Part shown: positions 53,803 through 62,510 of the stretch, piece after piece | Numbering within the stretch: position 1 is the stretch's first letter | How the letters are laid out: each line of letters begins with the position of its first letter | Assembly (NCBI RefSeq): GCF_013391415.1 | Contig: NZ_JACAXB010000026.1 | Location: 124,001-188,000 of the forward strand | DNA from: Aquitalea sp. LB_tupeE | GTDB lineage: Bacteria; Pseudomonadota; Gammaproteobacteria; Burkholderiales; Chromobacteriaceae | Reading direction: 5' to 3' | DNA length: 64,000 nucleotides | The notes under the pieces: model-generated | What the model was told of the DNA's origin: nothing | The model's database searches: none | The model's input: the letters and a program-made list of their open reading frames with translations, nothing else | Made by a program: the position numbers and the translations under genes

Positions 53803-54630
53803 TTATAGCCAGTGTAGTGCCAGCCCACCCAAGCCCAGCAGCAGACAATACCAGCCGAAGGGGCGCAGCGATTCGAATTCGCTTTTCTTGAAATAGCGCA
53901 TGAGAAACCAGGTGCTGGCATAGGCACAGGCCCCGGACAGCAGTCCGCAGCTCAGTAACAAACCCCAGGGCTGGGCATGGCCGCTGTGTGCCAGTTTGGG
54001 CAGTTCCAGCACGCCGGCCGCCAGGATGATGGGGGTGGCCAGCAGGAAGGAGAAGCGCGCTGCGGCGGCGTGGTTCAAACCATGGGCCAGGCCGCTGAGC
54101 AAGGTGACGCCGGAGCGGGAAATGCCAGGCAGCAGGGCCAATGCCTGGCCGCTACCAATCTTGATGGCACCCATCCAGCTCAGTTCGTCCAGCGTCTTGA
54201 CGCTGGACGCCTGTTGTTTACGGTCGCCCCACAGCAGGAGTAGGCCGTTGATACTGAGAAAAACCAACACGGCCGTAGCACTGCTGAACAGCACGCGCAG
54301 TTGCTTTTCCAGCAGCAGCCCCAGCAGGCCGGCCGGAATGGTGCCAGCTACCAGTCGCCACATCAGCCGGGCTTCCGGATTGCTGTTGCTGCCACGCGCA
54401 CGGATGAAGCCGGTGATGAGCGCGCGCCAGTCGCGATGGAAATACAGCAGCAAGGCAAGGGCGGTGCCCAGGTGCAGCATCACCATGAAGGGAAGGAAGT
54501 CAGGGTGATTACGATTGAGAGACCAGTGCAGCCAGTCCGGAATCAGGATGCCATGTCCCAGGCTGCTGATCGGAAACAGTTCACTGATACCCTGGATGAC
54601 GGCAAACAAGAGTGCTTCAACTGGATTCAT
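53803..54630 (-). CDS. uppP: Undecaprenyl-diphosphatase
   Basis: A 275-residue polytopic inner membrane enzyme that recycles undecaprenyl diphosphate for peptidoglycan and other cell-wall polymers; also known as BacA for bacitracin resistance. Both signature regions are intact: QGISELFPISSLGHG near the N terminus and LPGISRSGVTLL in the middle. About eight membrane segments are visible. It stands as a single gene. Confidence 0.93.
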   Translation of the reverse strand: MNPVEALLFAVIQGISELFPISSLGHGILIPDWLHWSLNRNHPDFLPFMVMLHLGTALALLLYFHRDWRALITGFIRARGSNSNPEARLMWRLVAGTIPAGLLGLLLEKQLRVLFSSATAVLVFLSINGLLLLWGDRKQQASSVKTLDELSWMGAIKIGSGQALALLPGISRSGVTLLSGLAHGLNHAAAARFSFLLATPIILAAGVLELPKLAHSGHAQPWGLLLSCGLLSGACAYASTWFLMRYFKKSEFESLRPFGWYCLLLGLGGLALHWL

Positions 54631-54685
54631 GATTCTGATGTGTAGGTACGGTATGGAATGGGAAAGCTTTTACCAGACAAATAAG

Positions 54686-55756
54686 TCATTTTGATGACGT
54701 GTCATCTGGCCCACCTGGCCAACATTGCTGAATCCAGTCTGGCAGTTGAGGGCCGGTCAGCAGTGTGCTGTCGTAGTCGGGCGAGAGCCGGGAGGCCAGT
54801 GCATACAGTTTGCGACTGGTGTTCGCTTGCCAGTTACCGGCATAACCTGGCAGTCCGGCCTCACGCCGGACGAAGTCGAAGCGAACCTGGGAATGGACAA
54901 ATTCCTGATGCTGCAACTGGCCTTCGGCATAGGGGCGTAACCAGTTGAGTGCCAATTGCAGACTGCCGCCAGAGGGCGCCTTGTCGTGCAGCCAGTCCTG
55001 CTGCCACTGCCGTGCGGCAATCGCCGCCCGTACCAGCGGTTCCAGATCGTAGGTGACATAGTGCAGGGCATCGCGTTCGCGGTAGTCCAGCGTTTCACCC
55101 TGGGCATTGATATTGCGTTCCAGATGCTGACGGAACAGCTCGCCAGCCGTTTTTTGCAGGCTGGCATCCTGCAGGGCAAGGGCCGACAGGGTAATCAGCT
55201 TGATGCGGTGACTGTTCCAGTTGTTCTTGAAGGTGGCACCCAGCGGCTGACTGGCCGTACGAATCCGCCAGATATAGCCTTCGGCCAGCTGTCGTAGCAG
55301 TTGCCGTGTCTGACTGGCGGTGGCAGCGGGTAACTGATTGGCGGTAATGGCGTAGGCGTCAATCAGGGCTTCCAGATCGGTTTCGTCAATGGGGTTGAAG
55401 GATGGTTGATACACCGGGGTCCAGGCATCCAGCTGTCTTGCCACTCCGTCCAGATAGCGAGAGTCGCCAGTGCCGCGCCAGGCCAGTGCCAGGTCGCGCA
55501 TGCGGAACCAGTCCTGTTTGGCCTTGACGCTTTGGTCGAAAATGCCCTGGTGCGGCAATGTTCCTTCGGTATGGATCTGCGGCAAGGGGGAGGGCGCTTG
55601 CTTGAGCGCGGCCTCTGCCCTGTGCAGTAAGGAGGGGGCAGCATTGCCAGCCATGCACCAAGGGGCTGGCTGGCTGGCAATGGCCATGCTTGTCCCCGCA
55701 AGCCAGCACAGCAGCATGCTCAGGGAAATGGGCAGTGAACGCCAGTTAGTCAGCAT
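54686..55756 (-). CDS. Alginate lyase-family (PL5-like) exported protein
   Basis: A 356-residue protein with a signal peptide (MLTNWRSLPISLSMLLCWLAG, cut after SMAIA). The body is an all-helical (alpha/alpha) toroid as in PL5 lyases: NNWNSHRIKLITL, YRERDALHYVTYDLEPLV and the Arg, His and Tyr positions expected at the active site. It probably cleaves or binds a polyuronate, but no alginate-synthesis gene is nearby, so the substrate is uncertain. The start at 55756 fits the signal peptide; an ATG at 55810 adds non-signal residues. Confidence 0.8.
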   Translation of the reverse strand: MLTNWRSLPISLSMLLCWLAGTSMAIASQPAPWCMAGNAAPSLLHRAEAALKQAPSPLPQIHTEGTLPHQGIFDQSVKAKQDWFRMRDLALAWRGTGDSRYLDGVARQLDAWTPVYQPSFNPIDETDLEALIDAYAITANQLPAATASQTRQLLRQLAEGYIWRIRTASQPLGATFKNNWNSHRIKLITLSALALQDASLQKTAGELFRQHLERNINAQGETLDYRERDALHYVTYDLEPLVRAAIAARQWQQDWLHDKAPSGGSLQLALNWLRPYAEGQLQHQEFVHSQVRFDFVRREAGLPGYAGNWQANTSRKLYALASRLSPDYDSTLLTGPQLPDWIQQCWPGGPDDTSSK

Positions 55757-55868
55757 GTCTGGGAGTCTGGCAGCAGCTGGGGAAGCCAGACTGCATGCAC
55801 GCAGGGCCATCAAGGGTGAAGATTTGCTGAGTCTAGCAAATATTTACGCTTGCTGCGGCACTGGGCGC

Positions 55869-56492
55869 TCAGTGTTCCGGGTCGAGGGCGTCCTGCTCCA
55901 GCTCGGCTTCCATCTGGGCGCGGATGGCGGCAAAAAACTGGTGGATTTCCTGTACGGCGGGGGAGATGGCGGCCAGCCATTGTTCGCGCTGGCTGCTGTC
56001 GCTGTTGTCGATGTAGGGGCGCATTTCCGGGTCCGGGTGGCGTTCGAAGGCCAGTGCCATGATGGCTTCCAGTGCTGTTGCATGTTCGGCATCGTCAAAC
56101 AGCAGGTTCCAGTCGTCTTGCTGTAGTTGCATGCCTTCGACAAAACCTTCGGCCCAGTCATTGCCATGCACCACGCCTTGTTCATCCGCATCCAGCCAGG
56201 GCTGGAATTCCGCGCCTTGTTGCAGGGTGTGGGCGATATCCAGCCAGTGGCCCATCAGCAGGCCGACGAATTTTTCCAGATCCTTTTCACTGCGAAAAGC
56301 CTGCTCGTCATCAAAGGCTTCGCCCAGGATCAGCGGCAGGCATTCGGTGGGTTTGATGGCTTCGGGGCCACACAGCAAGGCGGTGAAAAAGCCGTCCAGC
56401 TTTTCCAGGTTCATGCACTGCAGGCGGGAGAAACGTTGCAGGGTAGTGGACAGGCGCTGGTAGTCGGCCTCGGTCAGCGGAGCGTGTTTCAT
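55869..56492 (-). CDS. UPF0149 (YecA-like) protein
   Basis: A 207-residue acidic cytoplasmic protein of the UPF0149 family. Features are LEKLDGFFTALLCGPEAIKPTECLPLIL and DWAEGFVEGMQL, both usual for the family. Lacks the C-terminal SEC-C zinc motif often found in YecA. The function is unknown. The start at 56492 gives MKHAPLTEADY. It is downstream of, and may be co-transcribed with, the Anbu operon. Confidence 0.88.
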   Translation of the reverse strand: MKHAPLTEADYQRLSTTLQRFSRLQCMNLEKLDGFFTALLCGPEAIKPTECLPLILGEAFDDEQAFRSEKDLEKFVGLLMGHWLDIAHTLQQGAEFQPWLDADEQGVVHGNDWAEGFVEGMQLQQDDWNLLFDDAEHATALEAIMALAFERHPDPEMRPYIDNSDSSQREQWLAAISPAVQEIHQFFAAIRAQMEAELEQDALDPEH

Positions 56493-56564
56493 CGGCGGGT
56501 CTTTCGGTCTCAATGCGCCATTATCGCTGATCGCGGGCCGGACTGCCCACTTCCCTGTTCTGGT

Positions 56565-57299
56565 TTACTCCTTCCAGCGCATCGGTGGCAGGGCGGCAAA
56601 GGCATCGCGCAGTGCCCGGCCCCAGCCGGTGTGCAGTTGCTGGTAGTAGGGGTCGTGCTCGGTAATGCGCTGGTGGATGCCGGGGCCGAAGTCGTCCTTG
56701 TCATACACCAGCATATCGATGGGCAGGCCGACCGACAGATTGCTCTTCATGGTGGAGTCAAAGCTGATCAGTGCACACTTGGCGGCGTCTTCCACCGGGG
56801 TGTGGTAGTTCACCACCCGGTCGATGATGGGCTTGCCGTACTTGGCTTCGCCGATCTGGAAGTAGGGTGTGTCCTGCGTGGCCTCGATGAAATTGCCCTG
56901 CGGGTAGATGTTGAACAGGCGCGGCGCCTCGCCGCGGATTTGCCCGCCCAGCAGGAAGGAACAGCCGACTTCGATCTTGGACTGGCTGAGGGTAGGGCCG
57001 TCACGTTCGACAATTTCCCGCAGGGTGTCACCCACCAGGCAGGCGGCATCGTACATGGACGGCACATTCAGGATGTTGCGCTCACTGCTGCTGGCACTGG
57101 CGCGCTGGCGCAACAGGCTGACCACGCTTTGGGTGGTGGCCAGGTTGCCGGCGGACAGCATCACCAGCAGGCGCTCGTCCGGTTGCTGGAAAAATTGCAT
57201 CTTGCGAAAGGTGGACACGTGGTCCACCCCGGCATTGGTACGGGAGTCCGAGGCAAACAGCATGCCGGACGCAAGATTCATGGCGACGCAGTAAGTCAT
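56565..57299 (-). CDS. Anbu-type proteasome homologue (20S beta-like peptidase)
   Basis: A 244-residue N-terminal nucleophile hydrolase of the Anbu (ancestral beta-subunit) class. After removal of Met the protein starts with Thr2 in MTYCVAMNLASGMLFASDSRTNAG, the catalytic threonine. The fold continues with RLLVMLSAGNLATTQSVV and IDMLVYDKDDFG. It forms a ring or lock-washer assembly in other bacteria; protease substrates are unknown. The start at 57299 is required to expose Thr. It is the last of four genes whose other members (transglutaminase-like, alpha-E, ATP-grasp) are its standard partners. Confidence 0.93.
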   Translation of the reverse strand: MTYCVAMNLASGMLFASDSRTNAGVDHVSTFRKMQFFQQPDERLLVMLSAGNLATTQSVVSLLRQRASASSSERNILNVPSMYDAACLVGDTLREIVERDGPTLSQSKIEVGCSFLLGGQIRGEAPRLFNIYPQGNFIEATQDTPYFQIGEAKYGKPIIDRVVNYHTPVEDAAKCALISFDSTMKSNLSVGLPIDMLVYDKDDFGPGIHQRITEHDPYYQQLHTGWGRALRDAFAALPPMRWKE

Positions 57300-57345
57300 G
57301 ATGCAGCTACTTGTGTGGTGGAGTTGAGTCAATCTAGCTGCTGTG

Positions 57346-58134
57346 TCACTGGCCGTCCAGCCAGACGCGCGCCTGAGCGGTCATGCTTTCGGTGCCACCG
57401 CCAAAGCGCACACCGCGCACCGGGCAGGCATCGAGATAATCCATGCCGATGGCCAGCTTCAGGTGATGCTCGTTGGCTGCCACGGCATTGGCCACGTCAA
57501 AACTGTGCCAGGCTCCATCCACCCAGGCTTCGGCCCAGGCATGGCTGGATACATGGTCTGCCGCATGTGCGGGCGAGTAGACATAGCCGCTGACATAGCG
57601 CGCCGGAATACCCAGCTGACGGGCGCAGCAGAGAAAGACGTGGGTATGGTCCTGGCACACACCGGCACCTTTGGCAAAGGCCGCCGCCGCCGGGGTGTGG
57701 CTTTGGGTTTCGCCGGGCAAGAAGGGCATGCGCTCGCGAATGCCTTCCACCAGCGATTGCAGCTGGGCGAGGCTGGGCGTTGTCTGGCGGTAAGCGGCGG
57801 CAAAGCGGCACAGGGCTTCATCCGGTGTGGTCAGCTCGGTCTGGCGCAGGAAGAACAGCGGCGGCAGGTCGTCGCTCAAGGGCGCGGTGTCGTCGGTTTC
57901 CACTGTGCCGCTCACCTTGATGCGGATTTCCTGGTGCGGGTAGTCCAGGGTGAGGACGTGCAGGATGTTGCCGTAGCTGTCGGTGCTGCGATGGGCAGCC
58001 ACCGGTAGCTCCAGTTGCCAGTCCAGAATGTTCAGGCCGTTGCCGCCTTGTGGGGTCAGGCGCAGGTATTGGGTGCTGTGACGTACCGGGCTGTCGTAGC
58101 GATACAGCGTTTCGTGGCTGATGGCGAGTCTCAT
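57346..58134 (-). CDS. Transglutaminase-like protease of the Anbu operon
   Basis: A 262-residue cytoplasmic protein with an N-terminal strand domain (MRLAISHETLYRYDSPVRHS, the bacterial transglutaminase N-domain) and a transglutaminase/protease core. The catalytic Cys lies in GAGVCQDHTHVFL, His in SSHAWAEAWVDG and Asp in WHSFDVANA, so the triad is complete. It may cross-link or cleave peptides with the ATP-grasp ligase of the same operon. It starts 37 bp after the alpha-E stop and ends 46 bp before Anbu. Confidence 0.92.
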   Translation of the reverse strand: MRLAISHETLYRYDSPVRHSTQYLRLTPQGGNGLNILDWQLELPVAAHRSTDSYGNILHVLTLDYPHQEIRIKVSGTVETDDTAPLSDDLPPLFFLRQTELTTPDEALCRFAAAYRQTTPSLAQLQSLVEGIRERMPFLPGETQSHTPAAAAFAKGAGVCQDHTHVFLCCARQLGIPARYVSGYVYSPAHAADHVSSHAWAEAWVDGAWHSFDVANAVAANEHHLKLAIGMDYLDACPVRGVRFGGGTESMTAQARVWLDGQ

Positions 58135-58171
58135 GGCTATCCCTTTCTGTGTGATGCGGACCGGTCTGCAC

Positions 58172-59104
58172 TCAGGCAGCTTCCAGATAACTATGGTGGA
58201 TGGTGTTGCCCAGCAGGATGATGTCGTTGATCAGGCTGTCCAGTGTTTGCTCCAGCCCGTCGGCAAAGATGTCCTCGATGCTGCTGTAGGTCAGCCGTGC
58301 CTGGATTTCACTGGCGCGACGGCGTGCGCTGCGACCGGCATGGCCTTCGATACGTGCCAGTACCTTGTTGATTTCGCCAAAGCAGGCGCGCAGGCTGCGC
58401 GGCATGTCGTGGCGCAGGATCAGCAGTTCGGCCACCCGCTCCGGAGTGATGCTGTCGCGGTAGATGTCGCGGTAGGCCTCGAAGCCGGACACCGAGCGCA
58501 GCAGCGCCGCCCACTGGTAGTAGTCGAGGATGTTTTCCGCTTCCGGCTCGTTGTCACTGATCTGCTTGGTTTTCACGTTCAGGATGCGCGCGGTGTTGTC
58601 GGCGCGTTCGATGAAGGTGCCCAGGCGGGAAAAGTGGAAGGTGTCGTTGCGCAACATGGTGCCGTAGCCTGCGCCACGGAACAGGTGGGAGCGTTCGCGC
58701 ACCCATTCCAGAAAGGTGGAAGCGCTGCGGGTATCCATGCCGCGGGCATGCCATTCGCGCATTTCCAGCCAGGTGCCGTTGACCTGTTCCCACATTTCGG
58801 TGGTGATTTTCACCCGCACCACATGGGCGTTTTCCCGTGCATTGCGCATGCAGTTGTAAATACTGCCAGGGTTCTCACTGTCCAGTGCCAGGTAGTGCAG
58901 CACGGCTTGCGGGGTGGGGGTGTGGTGACGGCGCAGAAAATCCGCCGTGCTGCCGGTGACATCCAGCGGTACCAGCAAATCGTCTTGCGAAGACGCATGC
59001 AGCAGCGACATCTGCAAGCTGACATCCAGCAAGCGCGCAGTATTTTCGGCGCGTTCCATATTGCGTGCCATCCAGTACAGGCACCCTGCCATTCGGCTCA
59101 ACAT
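58172..59104 (-). CDS. Alpha-E domain protein (DUF403)
   Basis: A 310-residue all-helical protein of the alpha-E family. It opens with MLSRMAGCLYWMARNMERAENTARLLD and has repeated FxRxxxxIERADNTARIL-type helices, typical of the group. The molecular role is unknown, but it is nearly always beside circularly permuted ATP-grasp and transglutaminase genes and may bind the same peptide. It overlaps the ATP-grasp gene by seven bases. Confidence 0.9.
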   Translation of the reverse strand: MLSRMAGCLYWMARNMERAENTARLLDVSLQMSLLHASSQDDLLVPLDVTGSTADFLRRHHTPTPQAVLHYLALDSENPGSIYNCMRNARENAHVVRVKITTEMWEQVNGTWLEMREWHARGMDTRSASTFLEWVRERSHLFRGAGYGTMLRNDTFHFSRLGTFIERADNTARILNVKTKQISDNEPEAENILDYYQWAALLRSVSGFEAYRDIYRDSITPERVAELLILRHDMPRSLRACFGEINKVLARIEGHAGRSARRRASEIQARLTYSSIEDIFADGLEQTLDSLINDIILLGNTIHHSYLEAA

Positions 59105-60543
59105 GTGATGTCCTCCTTCAGTATCCAGGTATCTTTGGTGCCGCCGCCTTGCGACGAGTTGACCACCAGCGAGCCTTCTCGCAGTGCCACACGGGTAAGG
59201 CCGCCGGCCACCAGCTGCACTTTCTTGCCCGACAGCACGAAGGGGCGCAGGTCGATATGGCGCGGCGCAATGCCGGATTCGACAAAAGTGGGGCAGGTGG
59301 ACAAGGACAGCGTGGGCTGGGCAATGAAGTTGGCCGGGTCTTCCAGAATACGCAGGCGATAGGCTTCGATTTCCGCCTGGGTGGCGGCCGGGCCCACCAG
59401 CATGCCGTAGCCACCGGCACCGTGGACTTCCTTCACCACCAGCTCGGCCAGATGCTCCAGCACGTAGGCCAGGTCGTCCGGCTTACGCAACTGCCAGGTG
59501 GGCACGTTATGCAGGATGGGCTCCTCGCCCAGATAAAAGCGGATCATGTCCGGCACATAGGGGTAGATGGACTTGTCATCCGCCACGCCGGTGCCCACCG
59601 CATTGCATACGGTGACGCGGCCTTCGCGGTACACCGACATCAGGCCGGGCACGCCCAGCATGGAGTCGGGATTGAAGGCCAGCGGGTCCAGATAGGCATC
59701 GTCCAGTCGGCGGTAAATGACATCCACCTGTTGCGGGCCGGAGGTGGTGCGCATGTAGACATAGCCGTTCTTGACGAACAAGTCCTGGCCCTCTACCAGC
59801 TCCACCCCCATCTGGCTGGCCAGGAAGGCGTGCTCGAAATAGGCGCTGTTGTACTGACCGGGTGTGAGTACCACTACCGTGGGGTTGTCCACTTCGGCAG
59901 GCGATACCGAGCGCAAGGTATCCAGCAGCATGTTGGGGTAGTGCTCCACCGGGGTGATGTCATGGCTGGCAAACAGCTCGGGGAACAGCCGCATCATCAT
60001 CTTGCGGTTTTCCAGCATGTAGCTCACGCCGGATGGGGTGCGCAGATTGTCCTCCAGCACATAAAAGCCACCGTCGTTGTGGCGGATGATGTCCACCCCG
60101 GCAATGTGGGCGTATACCTGGCGCGGCAGGTCTATGCCCTGCATGGCCAGCTGGTAGCCGGCATTGGTGAGGATTTGCTCGGGCGGGATGATGCCGGCCT
60201 TGAGGATCTCCTGTTCGTGGTAAATGTCGTGCAAGAAGCGGTTGAGTGCCGTGACGCGCTGGATGCAGCCTGCTTCCAGGGTTTTCCATTCACTGGCAGA
60301 AATGATGCGTGGAATGGTGTCAAACGGAATCAGCCGTTCCGAGCCGCTCTCGTCGCCGTATACGGCAAAGGTGATGCCCACGCGGCGAAACAGGGTGTCA
60401 GCCTCGCTTTGCTTGTCGCGCAGCCAGGCCAGTGGCGCCTGGTTCAGCCAGTTGGCAAAACGCTGGTAGGACGGGCGGGTGTCTTGCCCGGGCATCAGCA
60501 TTTCGTCGTAGTGGGTGTGGTCTAGCGGTGTAATCCGGTGCAT
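59098..60543 (-). CDS. Circularly permuted ATP-grasp protein
   Basis: A 481-residue predicted carboxylate-amine ligase of the CP_ATPgrasp_1 type. Characteristic regions are GQDTRPSYQRFANWL, HNDGGFYVLEDNLRTPSGVSYMLENR, VDVIYRRLDDAYLDPL, and VKEVHGAGGYGMLVGP followed by FIAQPTLSLSTCP. Probably forms an amide bond on a peptide substrate that the other members handle. The start at 60543 has AGGGGG at a good distance. It is the first gene of the operon and lies 26 nt after a sigma-54 start site. Confidence 0.92.
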   Translation of the reverse strand: MHRITPLDHTHYDEMLMPGQDTRPSYQRFANWLNQAPLAWLRDKQSEADTLFRRVGITFAVYGDESGSERLIPFDTIPRIISASEWKTLEAGCIQRVTALNRFLHDIYHEQEILKAGIIPPEQILTNAGYQLAMQGIDLPRQVYAHIAGVDIIRHNDGGFYVLEDNLRTPSGVSYMLENRKMMMRLFPELFASHDITPVEHYPNMLLDTLRSVSPAEVDNPTVVVLTPGQYNSAYFEHAFLASQMGVELVEGQDLFVKNGYVYMRTTSGPQQVDVIYRRLDDAYLDPLAFNPDSMLGVPGLMSVYREGRVTVCNAVGTGVADDKSIYPYVPDMIRFYLGEEPILHNVPTWQLRKPDDLAYVLEHLAELVVKEVHGAGGYGMLVGPAATQAEIEAYRLRILEDPANFIAQPTLSLSTCPTFVESGIAPRHIDLRPFVLSGKKVQLVAGGLTRVALREGSLVVNSSQGGGTKDTWILKEDITC

Positions 60544-60580
60544 CGCGCATTCCCCCTTGTTGGCTTGTAAAGGGAGTAAG

Positions 60581-60595
60581 GCAATAAGCGTGCCC
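60581..60595 (-). promoter_or_regulatory. Sigma-54 promoter of the Anbu operon
   Basis: On the minus strand GGCACG (60594-60589), CTTA, TTGC (60584-60581), preceded by G in place of the consensus T. The GG and GC are ten bases apart as required. The predicted start is near 60569, leaving a 26-nt leader to the ATG-proximal AGGGGG. Confidence 0.7.
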
Positions 60596-60764
60596 AGAAA
60601 TGCCGGGCAACCGTCATTTTGACCGTGACCCAGGCAGGGCGCAGGCCTGAAGCAGGTAAAGCGCTGGGCGAGCAGGTGGGAGGTCGTGGTGCTGAGCGCC
60701 GTTTTTCAGCGCTGCATTGAAAATTGATTGATTAATGCTGCTGTAAAAAATAAAGAAAGATGGC

Positions 60765-60838
60765 GGTGCTGCACCTTAATGACACATGGGTGCAAACTGT
60801 GGTGCAGGCTGTGGCTGAGAATGGTGCAGGGCGGTGCA
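60765..60838. promoter_or_regulatory. Array of GGTGCA half-sites upstream of the Anbu promoter
   Basis: GGTGCA occurs at 60789, 60801, 60823 and 60833 with an opposing GGTGC/TGCACC at 60765-60775. The centres are 12, 22 and 10 bp apart, close to whole helical turns. The half-site matches that of NtrC (TGCACCA-N3-TGGTGCA), but the arrangement is mainly direct. Distance to the start (about 200-270 bp) suits an enhancer. No gene lies in the surrounding 60544-60902. Confidence 0.5.
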
Positions 60839-60902
60839 GTCCGGGTTGGCGATGCCGGGGCAGGTGGGCGTGAAGGCCACCTGCCACCGGCTGTCCGGGT
60901 GA

Positions 60903-61265
60903 TCAGAGGATTTCGGCGATATTGCGTGCGGCGCGTTTGGCATCGAGGAAAATCAGGCCCAGCTTGGCTTCACGCCGGGCAATCACGGTGAGTACGGCAT
61001 CCTTGCCGGCATAACTCATCAGGATGTAGCCGTTGTCCCCTTTTACCATGACTTGTTCCAGTTCACCGCGAGCCAGTTCCTTGGCGGTGCGCTCACCCAG
61101 TGACAGCATGGCGGCGGCCATGGCACCTACCCGGTCTTCGTCCACATCCTGTGGCAGCAGAGCGGCCATGGTCAGGCCGTCGGACGAGATGATGGCCGAA
61201 GCTTCGATATCGGCCGAGGCACCGTTGAGGTCACTCAGGATGGATTTGAGCATTTGTTCACGCAT
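60903..61265 (-). CDS. Roadblock/LC7 domain protein
   Basis: A 120-residue Roadblock/LC7 protein (ILSDLNGASADIEASAIISSDGL, VGAMAAAMLSLGERTAKEL, GYILMSYAGKDAVLTVIAR). In bacteria such proteins act as partners or GAP-like regulators of MglA-type small GTPases. It is last in the operon with a GTPase gene two places upstream, so it is the probable regulator of that GTPase. A hairpin (60859-60885) follows the stop. Confidence 0.9.
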   Translation of the reverse strand: MREQMLKSILSDLNGASADIEASAIISSDGLTMAALLPQDVDEDRVGAMAAAMLSLGERTAKELARGELEQVMVKGDNGYILMSYAGKDAVLTVIARREAKLGLIFLDAKRAARNIAEIL

Positions 61266-61314
61266 GGTTTTCTCCAGGGGATATTCTGTGGCCCGTGTCG
61301 GGGCGGGCGCTTGT

Positions 61315-61950
61315 TCAGGCGTAACGACGGCTGAGCAATTCGATCAGCGTCACGAAGTGTTCGTCTTGCAATTGCGGTGTACCGCCTATCACCAGCACGA
61401 ATGACTGCTGGCCCACATGCAAGGGGAAAAAGCCCAGCTCGCTATGACCGGCCGGGTTGCTGACCGCCCAGGCGAGACTATGGATGTTGAGATTGTTTTT
61501 CAGCAGCAAACCATGGCGGCGATTGAGCGACATGATGTCGCCGGCCAGTGCGGCAATTTCTTCGGCCGATTCGTGGTGAAAACCCGCGGTGGCGTAGTAC
61601 AGGCCGTTGTCGTCGGCCAGCAAGGCCCGGCCGGTATCGGACAATGCGGCCAGCAGCGTGGGCAACTGGCTTTCCAGATTCATCGCCAGTGCGGGGCGCG
61701 GCTCGGTGGTGCCGTGGACAAAATCCAGTCGTTGCAGGCGATACAGGGTTTCCAGCCCGCGTTCCAGATTGTTGTCATGCCATTCGGCCAGCAAATCGGT
61801 GGTGAGCGGAACTGCATGTCCAAGGCGCAGGATATGGGTGAGCAGCACGCGCGCGGCATCCTGATCCGGGCTGGATACCGCGTAATAGGCACCGGCCGGA
61901 CTGGTGATCGGATACAAGGCGTCCTTGAGCGCAAGGTGGTCTGACATCAT
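61315..61950 (-). CDS. Hypothetical protein of the GTPase/Roadblock operon
   Basis: A 211-residue cytoplasmic protein without a family name I can give. The first 80 residues are mostly helical (HILRLGHAVPLTTDLLAEW, ERGLETLYRLQRLDFVH). The C-terminal part (LPTLLAALSDTGRALLADDNGLYYATAGF, FVLVIGGTPQLQDEHFVTLIELL) has the alternating pattern of a Roadblock-like fold. Its ATG overlaps the GTPase stop, so it is a partner of that protein. Two tandem ATG codons (61950, 61947) could start it. Confidence 0.75.
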   Translation of the reverse strand: MMSDHLALKDALYPITSPAGAYYAVSSPDQDAARVLLTHILRLGHAVPLTTDLLAEWHDNNLERGLETLYRLQRLDFVHGTTEPRPALAMNLESQLPTLLAALSDTGRALLADDNGLYYATAGFHHESAEEIAALAGDIMSLNRRHGLLLKNNLNIHSLAWAVSNPAGHSELGFFPLHVGQQSFVLVIGGTPQLQDEHFVTLIELLSRRYA

Positions 61951-62492
61951 CAGCTTTCCAGCCCGGGATCAATGGAGAACAGCAAGGCCAGCACCAGTTT
62001 TTTGACGTCCTCCCGGGAGCGGGCGTCAATTTCGAAAATGGGCGGGCGCATATCGAATTTTTCCAGCAGCGCGGCATAGGTTTCGATGCTGGGCGTGGCG
62101 CGCACATCGGTCTTGGTGACGCCAATCACCAGCGGGGCGACTTTCAGCATGTCGCGAAAGGCATTCAGGAAGAATTGCAGGTCTTTCACCGGGTTGGCCC
62201 GGGTATTGTCCAGCAGCAGGATCAGCCCGATACCGCCATGGCTGAGAATGTCCCACATGAAGTCAAAGCGTTCCTGACCTGGTGTGCCATACAGGTGCAC
62301 CTTGGTGGCCTCGTCCAGCATCAGCACCCCGTAGTCCAGTGCTACGGTGGTGGTGTCTTTGCGGTTGAGCGTCATGTCGGATGCGCGGGCATCGGTCGTA
62401 ACCGGTGCAATATCACTGATGGCGCCAATGGCGGTGGTTTTGCCAGCGCCTACCGGTCCGGCAAAGATGATTTTGTTATCGTAAGCTCGCAT
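61950..62492 (-). CDS. MglA-like small GTPase
   Basis: A 180-residue P-loop GTPase. Walker A is GPVGAGKTT, the G3 region GTPGQERFDFMW (as in Ras/Arf-type GTPases), and the NKxD position reads TKTD in VIGVTKTDVR. The C-terminal helix ends at SIDPGLES. Expected to act as a polarity or motility switch when bound to GTP. Roadblock proteins and a receiver-like protein share its operon. It begins 18 bp after the stop of the 483-residue upstream protein. Confidence 0.9.
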   Translation of the reverse strand: MRAYDNKIIFAGPVGAGKTTAIGAISDIAPVTTDARASDMTLNRKDTTTVALDYGVLMLDEATKVHLYGTPGQERFDFMWDILSHGGIGLILLLDNTRANPVKDLQFFLNAFRDMLKVAPLVIGVTKTDVRATPSIETYAALLEKFDMRPPIFEIDARSREDVKKLVLALLFSIDPGLES

Positions 62493-62510
62493 GGATAAGG
62501 GGGTTCCTGG

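Noticed and set aside
56127-57593. 488-codon open frame on the plus strand
   Set aside because: Runs antisense across parts of three recognised genes (UPF0149, Anbu, transglutaminase-like), so it cannot be a sensible gene.
59065-60525. 486-codon open frame on the plus strand
   Set aside because: Antisense to the ATP-grasp gene, which has clear family motifs. Composition is that of a reverse-complement shadow.
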